A stretch of DNA of 64,000 nucleotides from Camarhynchus parvulus (taxonomy: Eukaryota; Chordata; Aves; Passeriformes; Thraupidae). Made by a program: the position numbers and the translations under genes. The stretch covers positions 11,621,501 through 11,685,500 of the forward strand of contig NC_044590.1 in assembly GCF_901933205.1 (NCBI RefSeq), given 5' to 3'. The notes beneath the pieces are model-generated. The model was not told the DNA's origin. It did no database searches and saw only the letters and a list, made by a program, of their open reading frames with translations. Of this stretch, positions 32,203 to 44,233 are shown piece after piece; positions within the stretch are counted from its first letter, which is position 1, and each line of letters opens with the position of its first letter.

Positions 32203-34685
32203 TATCCTCCACAGAATTTTCCAGGCAAAGGGTTGGAGCAGGCACCAATCAATGCACATTAAAATAACATTAAGCTACGTAAATACAGAGCTCTGTTTCA
32301 TAACTATATGCAGTACTTGACTATAGGCTTGAAAATAACATTTCTCTCACTGAGGGTGACCTTCTCCATGTGCTTTTCTGTGGAGTTTTTAGACTTCCCT
32401 GCAAACAGGTAGCCCAGGCAGTCTGGGAGAGAGACAGAGAAAAGTCAGAGTTCCTAATATGGGAGGGCAGATGAAAGGGCAGCTGCAGCAATTTGCTATG
32501 ATACCCCTACCTTCAAGGAATGTGGATGCCCAAAATAAATTTGAAATGGTTTAGTAGCTACATTGCCAAACACCAACAAATAAATTTGGCTTATTCTCAG
32601 CTTTGGAAAAGGGCACAGTGCAAGGCAAGGTGGGATGTGATCAGAGACTACTGTAAAACAGTCTAATTTTAAATCTATTATCTAAAATACACAGCTCACT
32701 GTCTTTGAAACTGTAATTGAGACTTCTCTTTTCCTCTGTGGATTTATCTTGTTCTTTACTTGGCTCATGGCAGAGGTCTTCGTCTTCCCAGGAAAACTTC
32801 CAGTTCTTTAGAACCCTACTTTAATTTTTTTCTCTTTTTTTTTTCAACCCCCCCCCCTTTTGTTCTTTTTCTGTTTGCAATTAATGCGAGTCACAGAATA
32901 TTTTATATTTGGAATCCTGTTATTTGCAGACAGTAGTCAAACGTGTTTGGGTAGCAGCCAGATGCTCAGCATATGCAGCAGAGGAGTGAAATGCAAGGCT
33001 GGAGGTAAACAGGGAAGGCACCCACACCCATGGAGAGACTGACCCCCACCCCTCTCTGTGCTGCTGCACGTGCCAAAATAGGAGCCAGTCAAAAAAAGGT
33101 AAATAACAACCAAAATCAGATGGAAACCAGAAGTAATTTGGAGGATAAATTTTTAATTTAAAAGGCAGTATGGGATAGCAAGTTTAGAAAGATTGCTTCT
33201 GAAAGCTTAAGGCTCTGTTTCTCTGCCCTCTATCTTTAGCTTTTTTATTGACATGGAATGAGGAGAGAGCTTTTCCTAGGTGCCTGATAGGAAAGCACAA
33301 TCCATGCTATAAGCATCTTTCTCATTTCCATCCAATATTACTGTTATGCCCTTTGAAAGTTTGCAAAAAAATACAAATACAGAAGAAAGGGGCTGTCTGC
33401 TTCCAAATTATCAATCTCAAGCATGGGGCACACAGATCCAGAGCTGGAACAGCTTCTAATTGTCTTGCAAAGATAATTCAAATTAGTTCAACTCTTTATT
33501 TATGAGTGTGACATTTATTCCTGTGTATTACAGCCATTCCTAAATGCCTTAATGTGGGATCAATAGCACTTTGCACCAGGCAGACCTGGACAACGTGCTG
33601 CTCCTCAGAGAGGATTTGTTTTTCTGACCAGGGCTGTTTGCCTGACCCACCTTCAGCCAAGACCTGGAGGACAGGGCACTGCAGAATGGATTTTGCTTCC
33701 CTGGGTGTCACTCCTGGTGCCCAGCCAGGCTTTTGTGCCATGATGCCACCAACTCACCAAGCACATGGACGGAGATAAATAGGAGAGGAGAGAGAATGAG
33801 TGTGGTCACAAATATCAGCATGGAAAACATGGAGCTGGGAATCTTACTGCATATAAACTAAAATAATCCTACTCATTGCAAATTCACAATGTATATGACA
33901 GGAAACATTCCTCTCCCTTTGTCTTACTGTTCCAATCATCCATCCCAGTAGATAAAACCAGCCAGGAAATGTCAGGTTTTATCCCTGGAGAGCTGATGGC
34001 AGCAGAGTGTGCTGCTCCCCAAATCACACCTGCCTGTGGTATGAGAAGTTTAGGCTTTTGATATGCTTTCTGTAGCACAAATTGATGAGTTTAATAAAAT
34101 AAATTATTCCTAAGCAGTGTCTGTATCATGTGCTGGAATCTCAGCACAGACCAGGGGAAAGTGTAAGGAGTGGTTATGGTAGGAAAATAATCTGCAGTCC
34201 AGTCTGCCCTAAGGTATGTGGTGTTGGAGGCTGGGAACTGCTGTGTCTGAGAGAGATCAAGGCCAAAAAAAACTTTTTCGAGGAATTTCTGAGATGACAG
34301 ATCCCTGTGCAAGATGTCACATTTTCTGCAATTACACACCCCTGCCTGTCTGCAAGAACTGAGCTGGTTCTTCTGAAGCTTTGGGGTAGATCAATCAAAT
34401 TAAGGAGGCAAAAGCAGTGCTGGAGTTTGATCTGGCTTCAACAGATAACAGATCACAGCAGCTCCAGCCAAGTGAGGAGCAATTCACTGAAATCAGAGAA
34501 GCAAGAGAGGCTGCAAGGCCAGAAAGGGACATTCCACAAGGCCACTGATGCTGGCACAGGCAGAAATATTTGAGATCTAAGTAGATGTGGCTGGCCAACA
34601 CCAACTGTCTGGTCTCAATATTCCCCCTCCCCAGCGGCCAGCTGATACAGCACACGATTAGACATGACAAGCTGAGCCTCAGAGA
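32203..34685. other. Unrecognised noncoding DNA
   Basis: No gene or repeat family was recognised. Homopolymer runs (T then C) occur at 32826-32862. Confidence 0.45.
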
Positions 34686-35285
34686 TGAACAAGCCTGTTG
34701 ATAAAGGACAAGCCAGCATTATATTTTAATGAGAGGAGAGATTTGCATATCAAAATCTCGTTCTTCGTTTCCGCGGAGCGCGAGGAAGCGGACGTGAGGC
34801 CCAGGGCTCCTTTGCATTGCAGCATATGTTTGTGTCTGTCTTTGGGCATTTTGAAGTGGCATTCCAACCAAGTTCAGCAGCAGAATGGTTAACAGGGGTG
34901 GTGTTTTGAGTCTGAGCATGCCAGCTTCACACAAGGGGTCTCTTTGCCTATTAATTGCCAGGCACACGCAACAGAAGCCGCTCGCTCTCGAGATGAAAAA
35001 GCACATTAGCAATTCCTCCTCAGTATTGCTGCTAAAACACCTCAGGCACGTCTGGCTGGGGCTGTTTCAGGACAGGAGCAATCTCTGCTGCTCAGTCCTG
35101 GGGCATAAAGCAAAGGCTGCTGGAAATGAACCACAGCCTGCAAATATTTTTGCAACTCTCACCTTTGTTTTCGAATCCCACGTGGCATTAATTATTTGCC
35201 CATAAAAGTGACATGCGCAGAAGCAAAGGAGCTCCAGTGAGGATTTGCTCTTTGTTTTATGGCTCCAGATGGTTCCACAGCTCAA
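34686..35285. promoter_or_regulatory. Candidate conserved noncoding element
   Basis: Repeat-free sequence with a local CpG cluster (TTCCGCGGAGCGCGAGG, 34768-34784) in AT-rich surroundings, an ATTTGCAT octamer (34741-34748), a CTCTCGAGATG block (34985-34995), TTAATTATTTGCCCATAAAA (35189-35208) and ACATGCGCAGAAGC (35211-35224). The mixture of homeodomain- and POU-type strings with scattered CpGs that have escaped decay resembles developmental enhancers. No function can be shown from sequence alone. It could equally be an exon of an unannotated transcript, although no good open frame spans it. Confidence 0.3.
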
Positions 35286-36930
35286 GGTAAGTTGTAAAGG
35301 ACAGGCAGGAAGAGAAAAAAAATTTTGCTTTGTGACTTCTACCTACAGGAGCCTGTAGGAAGGGGATGAGTGGGAGGGGGAAAGTTACCAGTCCCATTAA
35401 CAAATCTGCCCAAACTACCCCTCTTTCTGTCGTTTTACCCTCTCATCTACCCAACACACAAAACTACAAACATGGCTGATACAAGCTCATGTCTCACCAA
35501 CCTGTCTTGACAATAAACAACCTTGGCATTCCACAAGTAATTTCCAAAATTGTTGAGAGCTAAGATTAGGGGTTTTTTAACAAGTATTTTTATGCTATCC
35601 ATTTAAAAGAAAACAACTGTGAGTTCATTGTGTTCTCCAGGAAAGAAAGCTATCCTTTTCCAAGGTTAGGTTTCTGAGAGCTTCACTCTAGCTGAGTCCT
35701 AATGCTATTTTTTAATAAGAAATGGAAATTCCAAACTTGAGACAGAGTCATTGATGGAGTTAAAGCCAGCAGCTATTGCTACCCGAAAGTAATTAATCCC
35801 ATTCACTTTCAGAGGGAATAGGGGTGCTTATCCCAGTAGTATTTTACAAAATTTGCATTATATACCCAGTTGCTCCCTACATAAAGACAGCCTGAGATAT
35901 TTTAGACCTGTTTATTTAGAGGGATGTCTAAAGACAGATGCTGGAAAAGAGAAACCACACACAAAGCCTGGAATTCCTACTTGGGCTGCAGTGATACCAT
36001 GGCACTGCCTAAAGAGTGAGGGAATTTTTGGCAAGGTACAACACACCTTCTGTTGGACAAACCAACACTGACATGAGCAAACCAGAAAGCTGGAGACACA
36101 CAAATTACAAACCAAAAGTGTTATGTGGAAATCATGTCATTTTCTAGCAAATTTACAAAGTCAAATGGATTCACAAACATTTTGTTGTTTTTTCCCAATG
36201 TGCCCCTTCTCTTACTGTCCATCAGGAATCTGCTGAGCTTATTTGCCACTGGATGCCTCAGCCTGCTGCTTGCTCCAGGCAGAGCTGGGGTGTCAGGTAC
36301 TTGCATTTAAAGCACTAATATTGTTCTTTGATATGCTGGTGGAGTTGCAAAAAAAAAAACCTGTTCTGGTGAAGACTAAGTGCTATCTGCCCAGAATTTC
36401 AACGTGGGAATCAAATGCCCAGTGGGATGCACCAGCAATAAGAACTGTAGACAAATCTTCGAGGTCTTCCCTTAGACATGCTGGGAACATTTTTCCACTC
36501 AGCCTTGAAAGAGCCAGGATTGTTCCAAGTCACCCAAGTAAAGCTAAATTGTTGATCAGCATCCAGAGCAGGCCTGCCTGGTGGAGTCTGGGAAAGAAAA
36601 ATGGCTTTATTAGGGGCTGTCAAGGCACAAACCTGGTGCCATGCTGAAGACAGAGTGTGTGTGACAGAGTCTGTGCAGGGACAGGCTCAGCCCCAGCAGC
36701 AGGAGAAAAGGGCAGCACAGCCTGACTGCTGCCTTCTGTCTTCTGGGGGGCTTGGCTGGTGTCCAGCCAGAGGACATCAGAGCTGTGCTCCTCTTCTCAG
36801 AGGAGAAATAGAGCTCAGCCCATGCTCAGTCCCATTCTGCAAGGCTGAGTGTCCCATCCTCCTGCTGGGAGCAGGTTTGCCCCCGAGCAGGCTGCACAGG
36901 CTGGATAGCTCAGTCCTTTATGGGACAGAC
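35286..36930. other. Unrecognised noncoding DNA
   Basis: No gene or repeat was identified. A short A-run lies at 36350-36359. Confidence 0.45.
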
Positions 36931-37611
36931 TGCCCGAAACCCAAGCAGCTCTCAGCCACTGGCTACCTTTAGCAAGCATAAGGGATATCAGCTCTTTAGT
37001 GACTATCAGCTCTTTTGAGTTCAGCTCTTTTGCTTGCTGCAGGCCGGCCGGCAGACGCAGAGAGAGGAGAAGGCAGCTCTGGAGTTCCACAGTGATGGCT
37101 TTACTGGGGGTCTGTGAAGAGTTCCAACCCTTCTAACCCTTCTAACCAGAATGGGCTAAAACAGCCCATTATATAGTGTTGGGGAAGATGAAACAGGAAA
37201 GCCTTATCAATATGATTGCCTGGCAAAAGATTTTGAGAATATGGAAACTATAAGTGAGATTGCAATGAAAGCAAGCTTTGAGATACCTCAGTTACTGAAC
37301 AACTGGAAAACAATGGCATGGCCGGCTGAAGGTGATCCCCTTTTGATGGAACAACACCCTCTGCTTGCAGACAGGCCCAAGGGGCAGAGCAGACCCTACA
37401 GCTTGGCAGAAGGGGCCCAAAGAGGAGTTTTTACCATGGGCCAATAGCAGGGGTTAAGGGAAAGTGACCTATGGGGTCACTTTGGAGAGATAAGCTGGGG
37501 TCCAAAAGATGGAATAGAGGGGCTTCTTGCTATTTCACTGTGACATGGCATTTCCTATCTTTAAGCCTCTTCCCTCCACAGGGCCCTAGCAGGCCCAGAG
37601 CCTGCTACAGC
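36931..37611 (-). mobile_element. Probable LTR, family 5, antisense
   Basis: Read on the minus strand the unit starts TGTAGCAGGCTC at 37611 and runs to about 36931. It contains CTATATAATGGG (TATA box, complement of 37166-37177), an AGTAAAGCC string that could serve as a variant polyadenylation signal, and repeated AAAAGAGCTGA units near its end (36985-37035). The opposite strand holds a 68-codon open frame at 37241-37447. The layout fits an avian ERV LTR, but edges are estimated and no target-site duplication was seen. Confidence 0.5.
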
Positions 37612-40600
37612 TGAGAGGCAGGAATGCTGTGCTCAGTGTCAGGTGTGTCCAACAGACATGCTGCAGGGTGTGTGTCCATCCAACCAAAACCAGAGTCACA
37701 CTCTGGCCACTGGAAGGCAGCTTGGGCTATTTCCTGGTGCTTCAGCAGGGAGTGCTGCTTAATTTTGGCAGGGAGGAATGATTCAGCTTGGACAGACACA
37801 GACAGCTGCCTGTTCTCACCATCCCCAAAGCAGACAGATATGAGACAGCTCGAGACCAGATAAACCCAATAGTCACATTAGCAGGGCACAGAGCCCAAAG
37901 CAACATGCCAAGCCACTCAGTTTATTCCTACACTGTTTATGCATGTTTATAATCTTTAAATCATAGCTCTCTCCCATCCTGAAAGATCCCAAACAGATGC
38001 AACAATAAACTGAAATTCAAGACAAACAGATTGTGAGGCAGAGAGACAGAGCACATTCATTTGTGGTGAATCACAAATGCTGAAACAAAATAAATGAATC
38101 AGTCCTAAAGAGTCTAATTAATAAAGGTTAATTTATTTATCATCCCGGCTAACCTGATATCTCTAAACTCATCTAAATTAATGCAAAATGAACAAAGCAC
38201 AAAAAGGGCAGCAGTAATTGGAAAGCCACAGTAGATACACTTTCCAGACGCTTCTTTTTCTGCTGCATAAAAAGCATCCCAGGTTCACTTGGTCAGGTGC
38301 ACAACCAGACTGGTTGGCAGCAGCACAATTAAAGGATGTTAATGGATTAACTCTTTCTGCCTTAGATATCTGTCTCCTCTTTATCATAAAAAGCATCAGG
38401 ACCCAGCCTGTCCCACACATAAAATGATGTTTCCATCTTGGCCAATGTGCACACAGAAATGGAAATGGAAAAAGGCTCCCAGCAATTCCAGCCTGGGACA
38501 CTGACTAGCTGAGAAATTGTTCTTTAATAAGCTTAACCACAAAATCATTCCACTGTAACATGCTACTACTTTTATATATCTGTATTATCCCTTAATTTAC
38601 AGATAAAATTCAGCCTCTGGATTAGCAGAAACCTCCTTGCACTTGCTGGCTCGTGGTAATTGCAATGCAGTGCCATACACACTCCCTCAACCATGATGTC
38701 CTCTGAAACAGTTTTGTGGCTCCTTCAAGAGGCAAAACTTAAAGAAAAAGGATTTTCATGGTTCACAGGGATGAAATTATGGAAACACCACGCTGCAGGC
38801 TCAAGGTGCCCCATTCCTCCCACCACCTTCTTACAAGCAGATCATGCAACAGAACTGTCCAAGAGTTCAATAACAGCAGAAAGAAAATCTAAGTTTTGTG
38901 CTTTCTGTTGCATCATCACAGCACTTCATCTTGTGCTGGGTAAATCCAAGGTTCCCACAAGGCCATTAGCAGATTTTATTTTGGGGGCCTCACAAGGTTC
39001 TTCCCTTCCAACTTGGCTCCTCAGTGTGTGCAAGACTGATTTTTAATATAATTAAACATGAAAAAAAATTGCTTGATGTCTACAAAGACTGTTTCATGTT
39101 GCTGATAAACAGATTTGTTGGAGATATCCTGATATCAACTTTTTCAAGCCCTTCCACATCCAGTTGCATCCCCAGGAGACATTTCTGTCTTCCATCATGA
39201 AGGAAAGATGTGGCCACCACTGAAAAGCTTCCATAACAACCAACAAAACATGGCTTGAAACACAGAGTAAATAAATATAACGGGGACAAAAAGTAGAATC
39301 TGAGATTATACAGCAGGGCTGTGGTCATAAGGTCACTAATTTTGTTTTAATTTCCTTTTTTTTTTAAGCCCTTCTGTGCTGCTGTGCCCTGTGCCCTGTC
39401 AGTGACTGAGTTTCATTTCTAAAGGCATAAGTGGCTGTCACTTATAGAAATACCCATGGGAAATGGCAGGGGAGCATGTCAAAGTATTCCATTTCAGATG
39501 GGCACAGGGTTTTTTCATCACTTCTTCCCCTGACAATTCTTCAGCTGTTAAGAAACTCTTCCCTCTTTCAGAAGGTAGAAGAAAAGATGCTCAGGACTGT
39601 CTTTTTCTGATTTTTGGAATTCAAGATGGGTTCCTGCTGTCTGAGCAGCCCTGGGAGCTGTGATACATCACTGGAGGAAACAGCAGAGCAGTTCTGGGAT
39701 GTTTTAAAGGGCACAGCTTAACTGAACTGTAATTGACTTTCACTCATTGATCCAGTATTATTAGTGTTTGTTTAAAAATCAAAGGTTATTCAATTTGAAG
39801 TTATTTTCCTGCTTTCGGGGCTATAAATGCCATTTAACTGCACTGAATTTGATCAATCCACTAAAAAAAAAAAAAAAACTTTTGAGGTTTTCTTGTAGTA
39901 ATCCTCTCTTCTTCCCCTCACTCCAGACAATTTCTCCATTCCCAAACTCTTGTGGAGATTTCACTTGAGCTCCAGAGCAGCATCCACTGGGCTTTGGCTT
40001 ATCCATTGTCATGAGTTCCACCCATCACCACCCTCCAGCTGCTAAATGGGGAAGACCACCCTGGCTACAAGTTCTAGATGTGGTCAGCAAGATCCTTCAG
40101 AAGGCTCTGGATGTGAAAACATCCATTTTTTTCACATGGTTCCTGCTCCAGTGGCGCTTTCTGTGTTCATGGGCTGGGGCTGCTGCCACCAGGAGGTCCC
40201 AGGCTTCCATCAAAGGGTAGAACTCTTTGCCTTTTAATTTCCACTGGTCCAGATCACTTTATTATTGACATCTTGGAAGAATGGACATATCACAGCCTGA
40301 ACACCCAAGTGGCTTAGTGAGAATCCATTTCCAATTGCTTATTCATTCCCTATTGCAGGGCAAAGAGTTCCAGATATTTCATTTGATGAACATCATTTAA
40401 ACCTTTTTTTTAGTCCCAAGTTATTAGGTAAATAAGAGAACACACAGTTTAAATACTGTGTACAATTCCATGATAAACAGGCTTTCTTGGGACAGAATTG
40501 CCATTATTAATCTCAATTCTCACCTCAGGCTGAGACTGACGAAGTCAATGTCTCCTTAAACTTAATCTTATAAGAAATTCATTCAATTTGCTGGAACCCC

Positions 40601-42049
40601 TGAGGTTTGAGTCTTTAGGATATGAAGTTTTCACAACAAAAATTATAGTGATATAAACTTCAATTTCCTGGTTTAAAGGCAGTGATTTTCATATAAGTGC
40701 ATGACTCCACCTGGGACTTGAAGAAAATGGTCAAATGCTGCAGAAGAAAAGCTGTGAGCCACAGGCACTGTCTAGAGGAAGAGTATGAAGCTCCTGGAAA
40801 GTTACTATGTAAAAATACAGCCAGGTATTGAGCATAATTGGTACTAACAGGTATTAGATCCCAGAGCAGGGACTGGTTTTGTTTGATTCTTCACAGCAGC
40901 CAGCACAAAAATGCCCTGGACCTGAGGCACAGCAACAGTATAAATAATATCAATAATTTAGGCACTGACCATATGGGAGCAGACCCAAAGCTAGAGCAAG
41001 ATGAGTGGATCTGCTGCAGAGGAGGGAACTGTGCCAGCTTGTGCTGAGGAAATGGCCTGAGAGCTGATCCTGTTCGTGGGGACCAGATGGTGGTTCATCA
41101 TTTTTTTCCTTTTTTTTCTATTTTTTTACCCCATTTAAAGTTTCTCAGACTGGCAAGGGGAAAAGGGAGAGAGGAGTGGTGTGGTGCAGCAGGTTGGTGG
41201 GTGGTGATGTGTCAGGGGGAGGAACCAGGAGTATTCTCCTCCATTTGTGGAGTATGACATGGAATGAAACAGCGCTGCAGGCTAACCAAAGTTAGCCCTG
41301 GATGGGAATATATTCCTGCTATTGGGTGGGAGCTTTCTCGTGTTCTGTTCCACTGAATCCAACAAAAGATCTGGCTGATTTACTCCAGTTATGGGGCAAG
41401 TCCAAGTCTCCTACACATCCCTGCTGTGCCCCTCCTCATTGGAGCTCTGAGGGGAGTGCTAATGAGCTGTGAGCCCATCAGCTCTCCTGCACGTTGCTCC
41501 ACTCTACCCACACTTCCCACATGGAAGCAGTGAGTAAACTACCACACTACTTTACTCCTTTCCTTTACTTTAAAAGCAGTTTCACTCAAGCTGAAATGTT
41601 GAAGAGCAGCAACTCCACAAAATGCAATGGGTAGATCAAGAAGCTATTTAAGAGCTCCCCGGTATTTTCATTTTTTGGAGAAAATTAATGAGCTCCTGAG
41701 CAGGCAGCAGAAAGAAAAGCTCAGTGGCAGCTCTGGCAGGCAGCAGCTCCCCTGGAGAGCTCTCCCAGATATGGGTGCAGGAGCTGTGGCTGGCAGGTCA
41801 CCCACAGTGCCACGTGGGGCTTGTGCCTGTCTCTGTGATCATGTGTGTGCAGCTGGGTGTGTGCGCTCAAACAGGCCCACACTTCCAAAATCTCAGCCAA
41901 TGTCATGGATTGGGGGTCTTCAAATGTTGTATTCGATCATTTATTTTTGCAATTAAGTGAAGATGTCGATCCAGCCAAGGTTTGCCAAGGAATTGTCACC
42001 TAAATTCCTGTGAATTCTGTGAAGGGTTCTGTGAAAGCACAGATGTGAG
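37612..42049. other. Long unrecognised stretch
   Basis: No gene or definite repeat was seen over 4.4 kb. The stretch 40855-40965 (CAGCAGCCAGCACAAAAATG followed by AATAATATCAATAAT) weakly resembles the 3' part of an old amniote repeat seen in reptiles. The stretch 41100-41135 is T-rich. Stretches near 38000-38200 and 41400-41650 are repeat-free and could hold conserved elements. Confidence 0.35.
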
Positions 42050-42398
42050 AAGAGAAGGTGCTGGGGAGACCTGAGAGCATCTTCCAGTGCCTAAAGGGTT
42101 CTGAGGGAGCTGGGGAAGGACTTTGGACAAGGGCACAGAGTGACAGCACAAAGGGGAATTTCTTTAACTGACAAGGGGTAGGTTTAGATCAGAGAGTGGG
42201 AAAAAATTCTTCCCTGTGCATGAAGGATTGCTCAGAGCAGCTGGGGCTGCCCCTGATCCCTGGAAATGTCCAAGGCCAGGCTGGACAGGGCTTGGAGCAA
42301 CCTGGAATAGTGGAAGGTGTCCCTGCCCATGACAGGAGGTTGGAATGAGATGATTTTCCAGGTCCCTTCCAACCCAATCCATTCTGGGATTCTGTCAC
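42050..42398 (+). mobile_element. CR1 LINE 3' end
   Basis: The tail shows GCACAAAGGGGAATTTC, GGTTTAGATCAGAGAGTGG, CAGAGCAGCTGGGGCTGC, GATCCCTGGAAATGTCC, GGTGTCCCTGCCCATG, CCCTTCCAACCCAATCC and GGGATTCTGT. Relative to other copies it lacks part of the CTGGCACAGGGTGCC block. Confidence 0.88.
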
Positions 42399-43861
42399 TT
42401 GCAGAATGCTCTGGGCACATATTGCCATTCCTGACCAACCCTAAACTTGGAAGAGCATCCAAGGCAGGCAGAGCAGGCAGAAGTTACACCAAGACACCCC
42501 ACACAGTCAGACAACCACAACAAGCTGCTCATGATCATCCCCTTCCCTGCAAGAACCAGATGATTCCCCAAATCATTTGATTTTCAGTGCTGGACTGGGG
42601 GGAGCTCCCAGCACCTCCCCCAGCTGGGGGCTGCAGGGAGCAGACCTGATTTCCACATTAGCACCCCCAGAGCCCATTTCCAGCTGTGGGGAGATTTGCT
42701 GGGTGGTGAAAGCACAGTGGGAGCTGCTCATTCAAAGGCAGGGAATGGCATCAATAAATTCCAGCAGAACCTCTCTGCTTGCAGGGGAGCACTGCAGAGG
42801 CAGGGATGAAACCTCTGATGCTGCTGCTAATTGCAGCCTTTGCCCCATGGGAGCTGCTGTCTTTATTAATGCAATTATGATGTAGCCAAAGGCAGCAAAT
42901 GCTTCTGCTGACCTTGCTGGGGGAACAGAGGCCTTCAGTCTCCACAGGAAATTGCTTCCTCCCCTGGCAAATGGCACATAACCCAGTGTGTTCCCATTCC
43001 TGCAGATTCACCATCTTGTCATTGGACCAGACAGGATGGAAATTGCTGTTTGATGCCACCTCCCTCGCTCCTGCAAATCAGAGATAAAATCCAACAGTGC
43101 TTCCTGTCTTTCAGTATTGGAAAATTAACTGTAAAACTTGACATTATACTAGAAGTCACTCTTGTATTGTGAATTACAAAAATAGTAATAATAACCCTTG
43201 AAGAGTCCTAATTACAGACATTTCTGAGCTGTGATTTAATTGTAATTTGATGACTGAATTCAGTTAGCCTAAAGGCATTCAACATGGAGACCTGCTCTCC
43301 AAAAGACATATACATAAATTGAAATTCTATATTGTGGCAAGAAGCTGCCACTAAGAATAACAGGACTGGGGGGAAAATGTCTTAATCATTAAAGATTGAG
43401 ATTTCTGACCACACACTACAGACTTATTATCAAAGCAGGTTCCAATCTCAGAGCAACTTCCACTCCTAGCCAAACGAGAATTTCCTAAGGTTATGATACA
43501 TCCTTTGTAAATACAAGTTTTAAAGAGGATGAAGAGCTGTGCTTGGATTTTAGAAGACCAAAAATTTGTTCTCCAGACATTAGTCCCAACACTTTTTAAC
43601 CCCAGGACCCCTAAAATTGCCCTGGCTGCCACCAAGATTTGAGTTCTCCCATGGATCAGCCACTGAAAGAAGAACAGCCCACTATGGGATGTCTCAATTT
43701 GACAGCTCAAGGCAGACAGAGAGTGGAAAATGACAACTGTTGCTCTCCACAGATATCTGCTGAGATCTGGAGGGGCTGGATGGCTTGTCCAGTGTCAGTC
43801 AAGAAATCATCAACACAATTATGGGATCTCCTGGTACCACTGTGTGGTAATCACATATCCT
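42399..43861. other. Unrecognised noncoding DNA
   Basis: Nothing recognised with confidence. DNA just before the next LTR (43650-43860) might be degraded retroviral internal sequence, but no motif supports it. Confidence 0.4.
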
Positions 43862-44160
43862 CTGAGCAGAGAGAGACACGGCTCTCCCAAGATTTTCCTG
43901 GGACGCTGCAAGAAAGCTCAGAGAAAGAATTAAAACAATTATTATCTCCATCTCTGCACCTGGCAGGCAACCTCTGTTTGTCAAAGATGTTTACAAGAAG
44001 GAGCTGTCCCTTCTTGACCAATAGGTGCGAGAAGATTCCTAAAGGCCAATCAGGTCTTAGGTCCACCATTGGTTCTATAAGAACTGTGAATTTCTAATAA
44101 TAAAGTGCCTTTTCATGCCTTCTGATGATGGAGTCTCTGTATCACCTTTGGCTGTCCCCA
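43862..44160 (+). mobile_element. Probable solo LTR, family 6
   Basis: The unit includes GACACGGCTCTCCCAAG, AGAGAAAGAATTAAAACAAT, two CCAAT boxes (44020-44024 and 44046-44050), a TATA-like CTATAAG (44075-44081), an AATAAA (44099-44104) and CTGATGATGGAGTCTCTG before the end. This order is that of a passerine ERV LTR of the CCAATCAGG-TATAA type. Ends are estimated to about 20 bp and no target-site duplication was found. Confidence 0.6.
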
Positions 44161-44233
44161 ATACCCTTTTGGTGATAATTGGTGACCTCTTTGGTGATAA
44201 TTGATGATCCCTTTTGGTGATAACACTGGACCT
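44161..44233. repeat. Three ~23-bp tandem units after the LTR
   Basis: CTTTTGGTGATAATTGGTGA, CTTTGGTGATAATTGATGA and CTTTTGGTGATAACACTGG follow each other directly. They begin where the LTR ends, so they may be part of a short leader region or a local expansion at the LTR edge. Confidence 0.75.
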
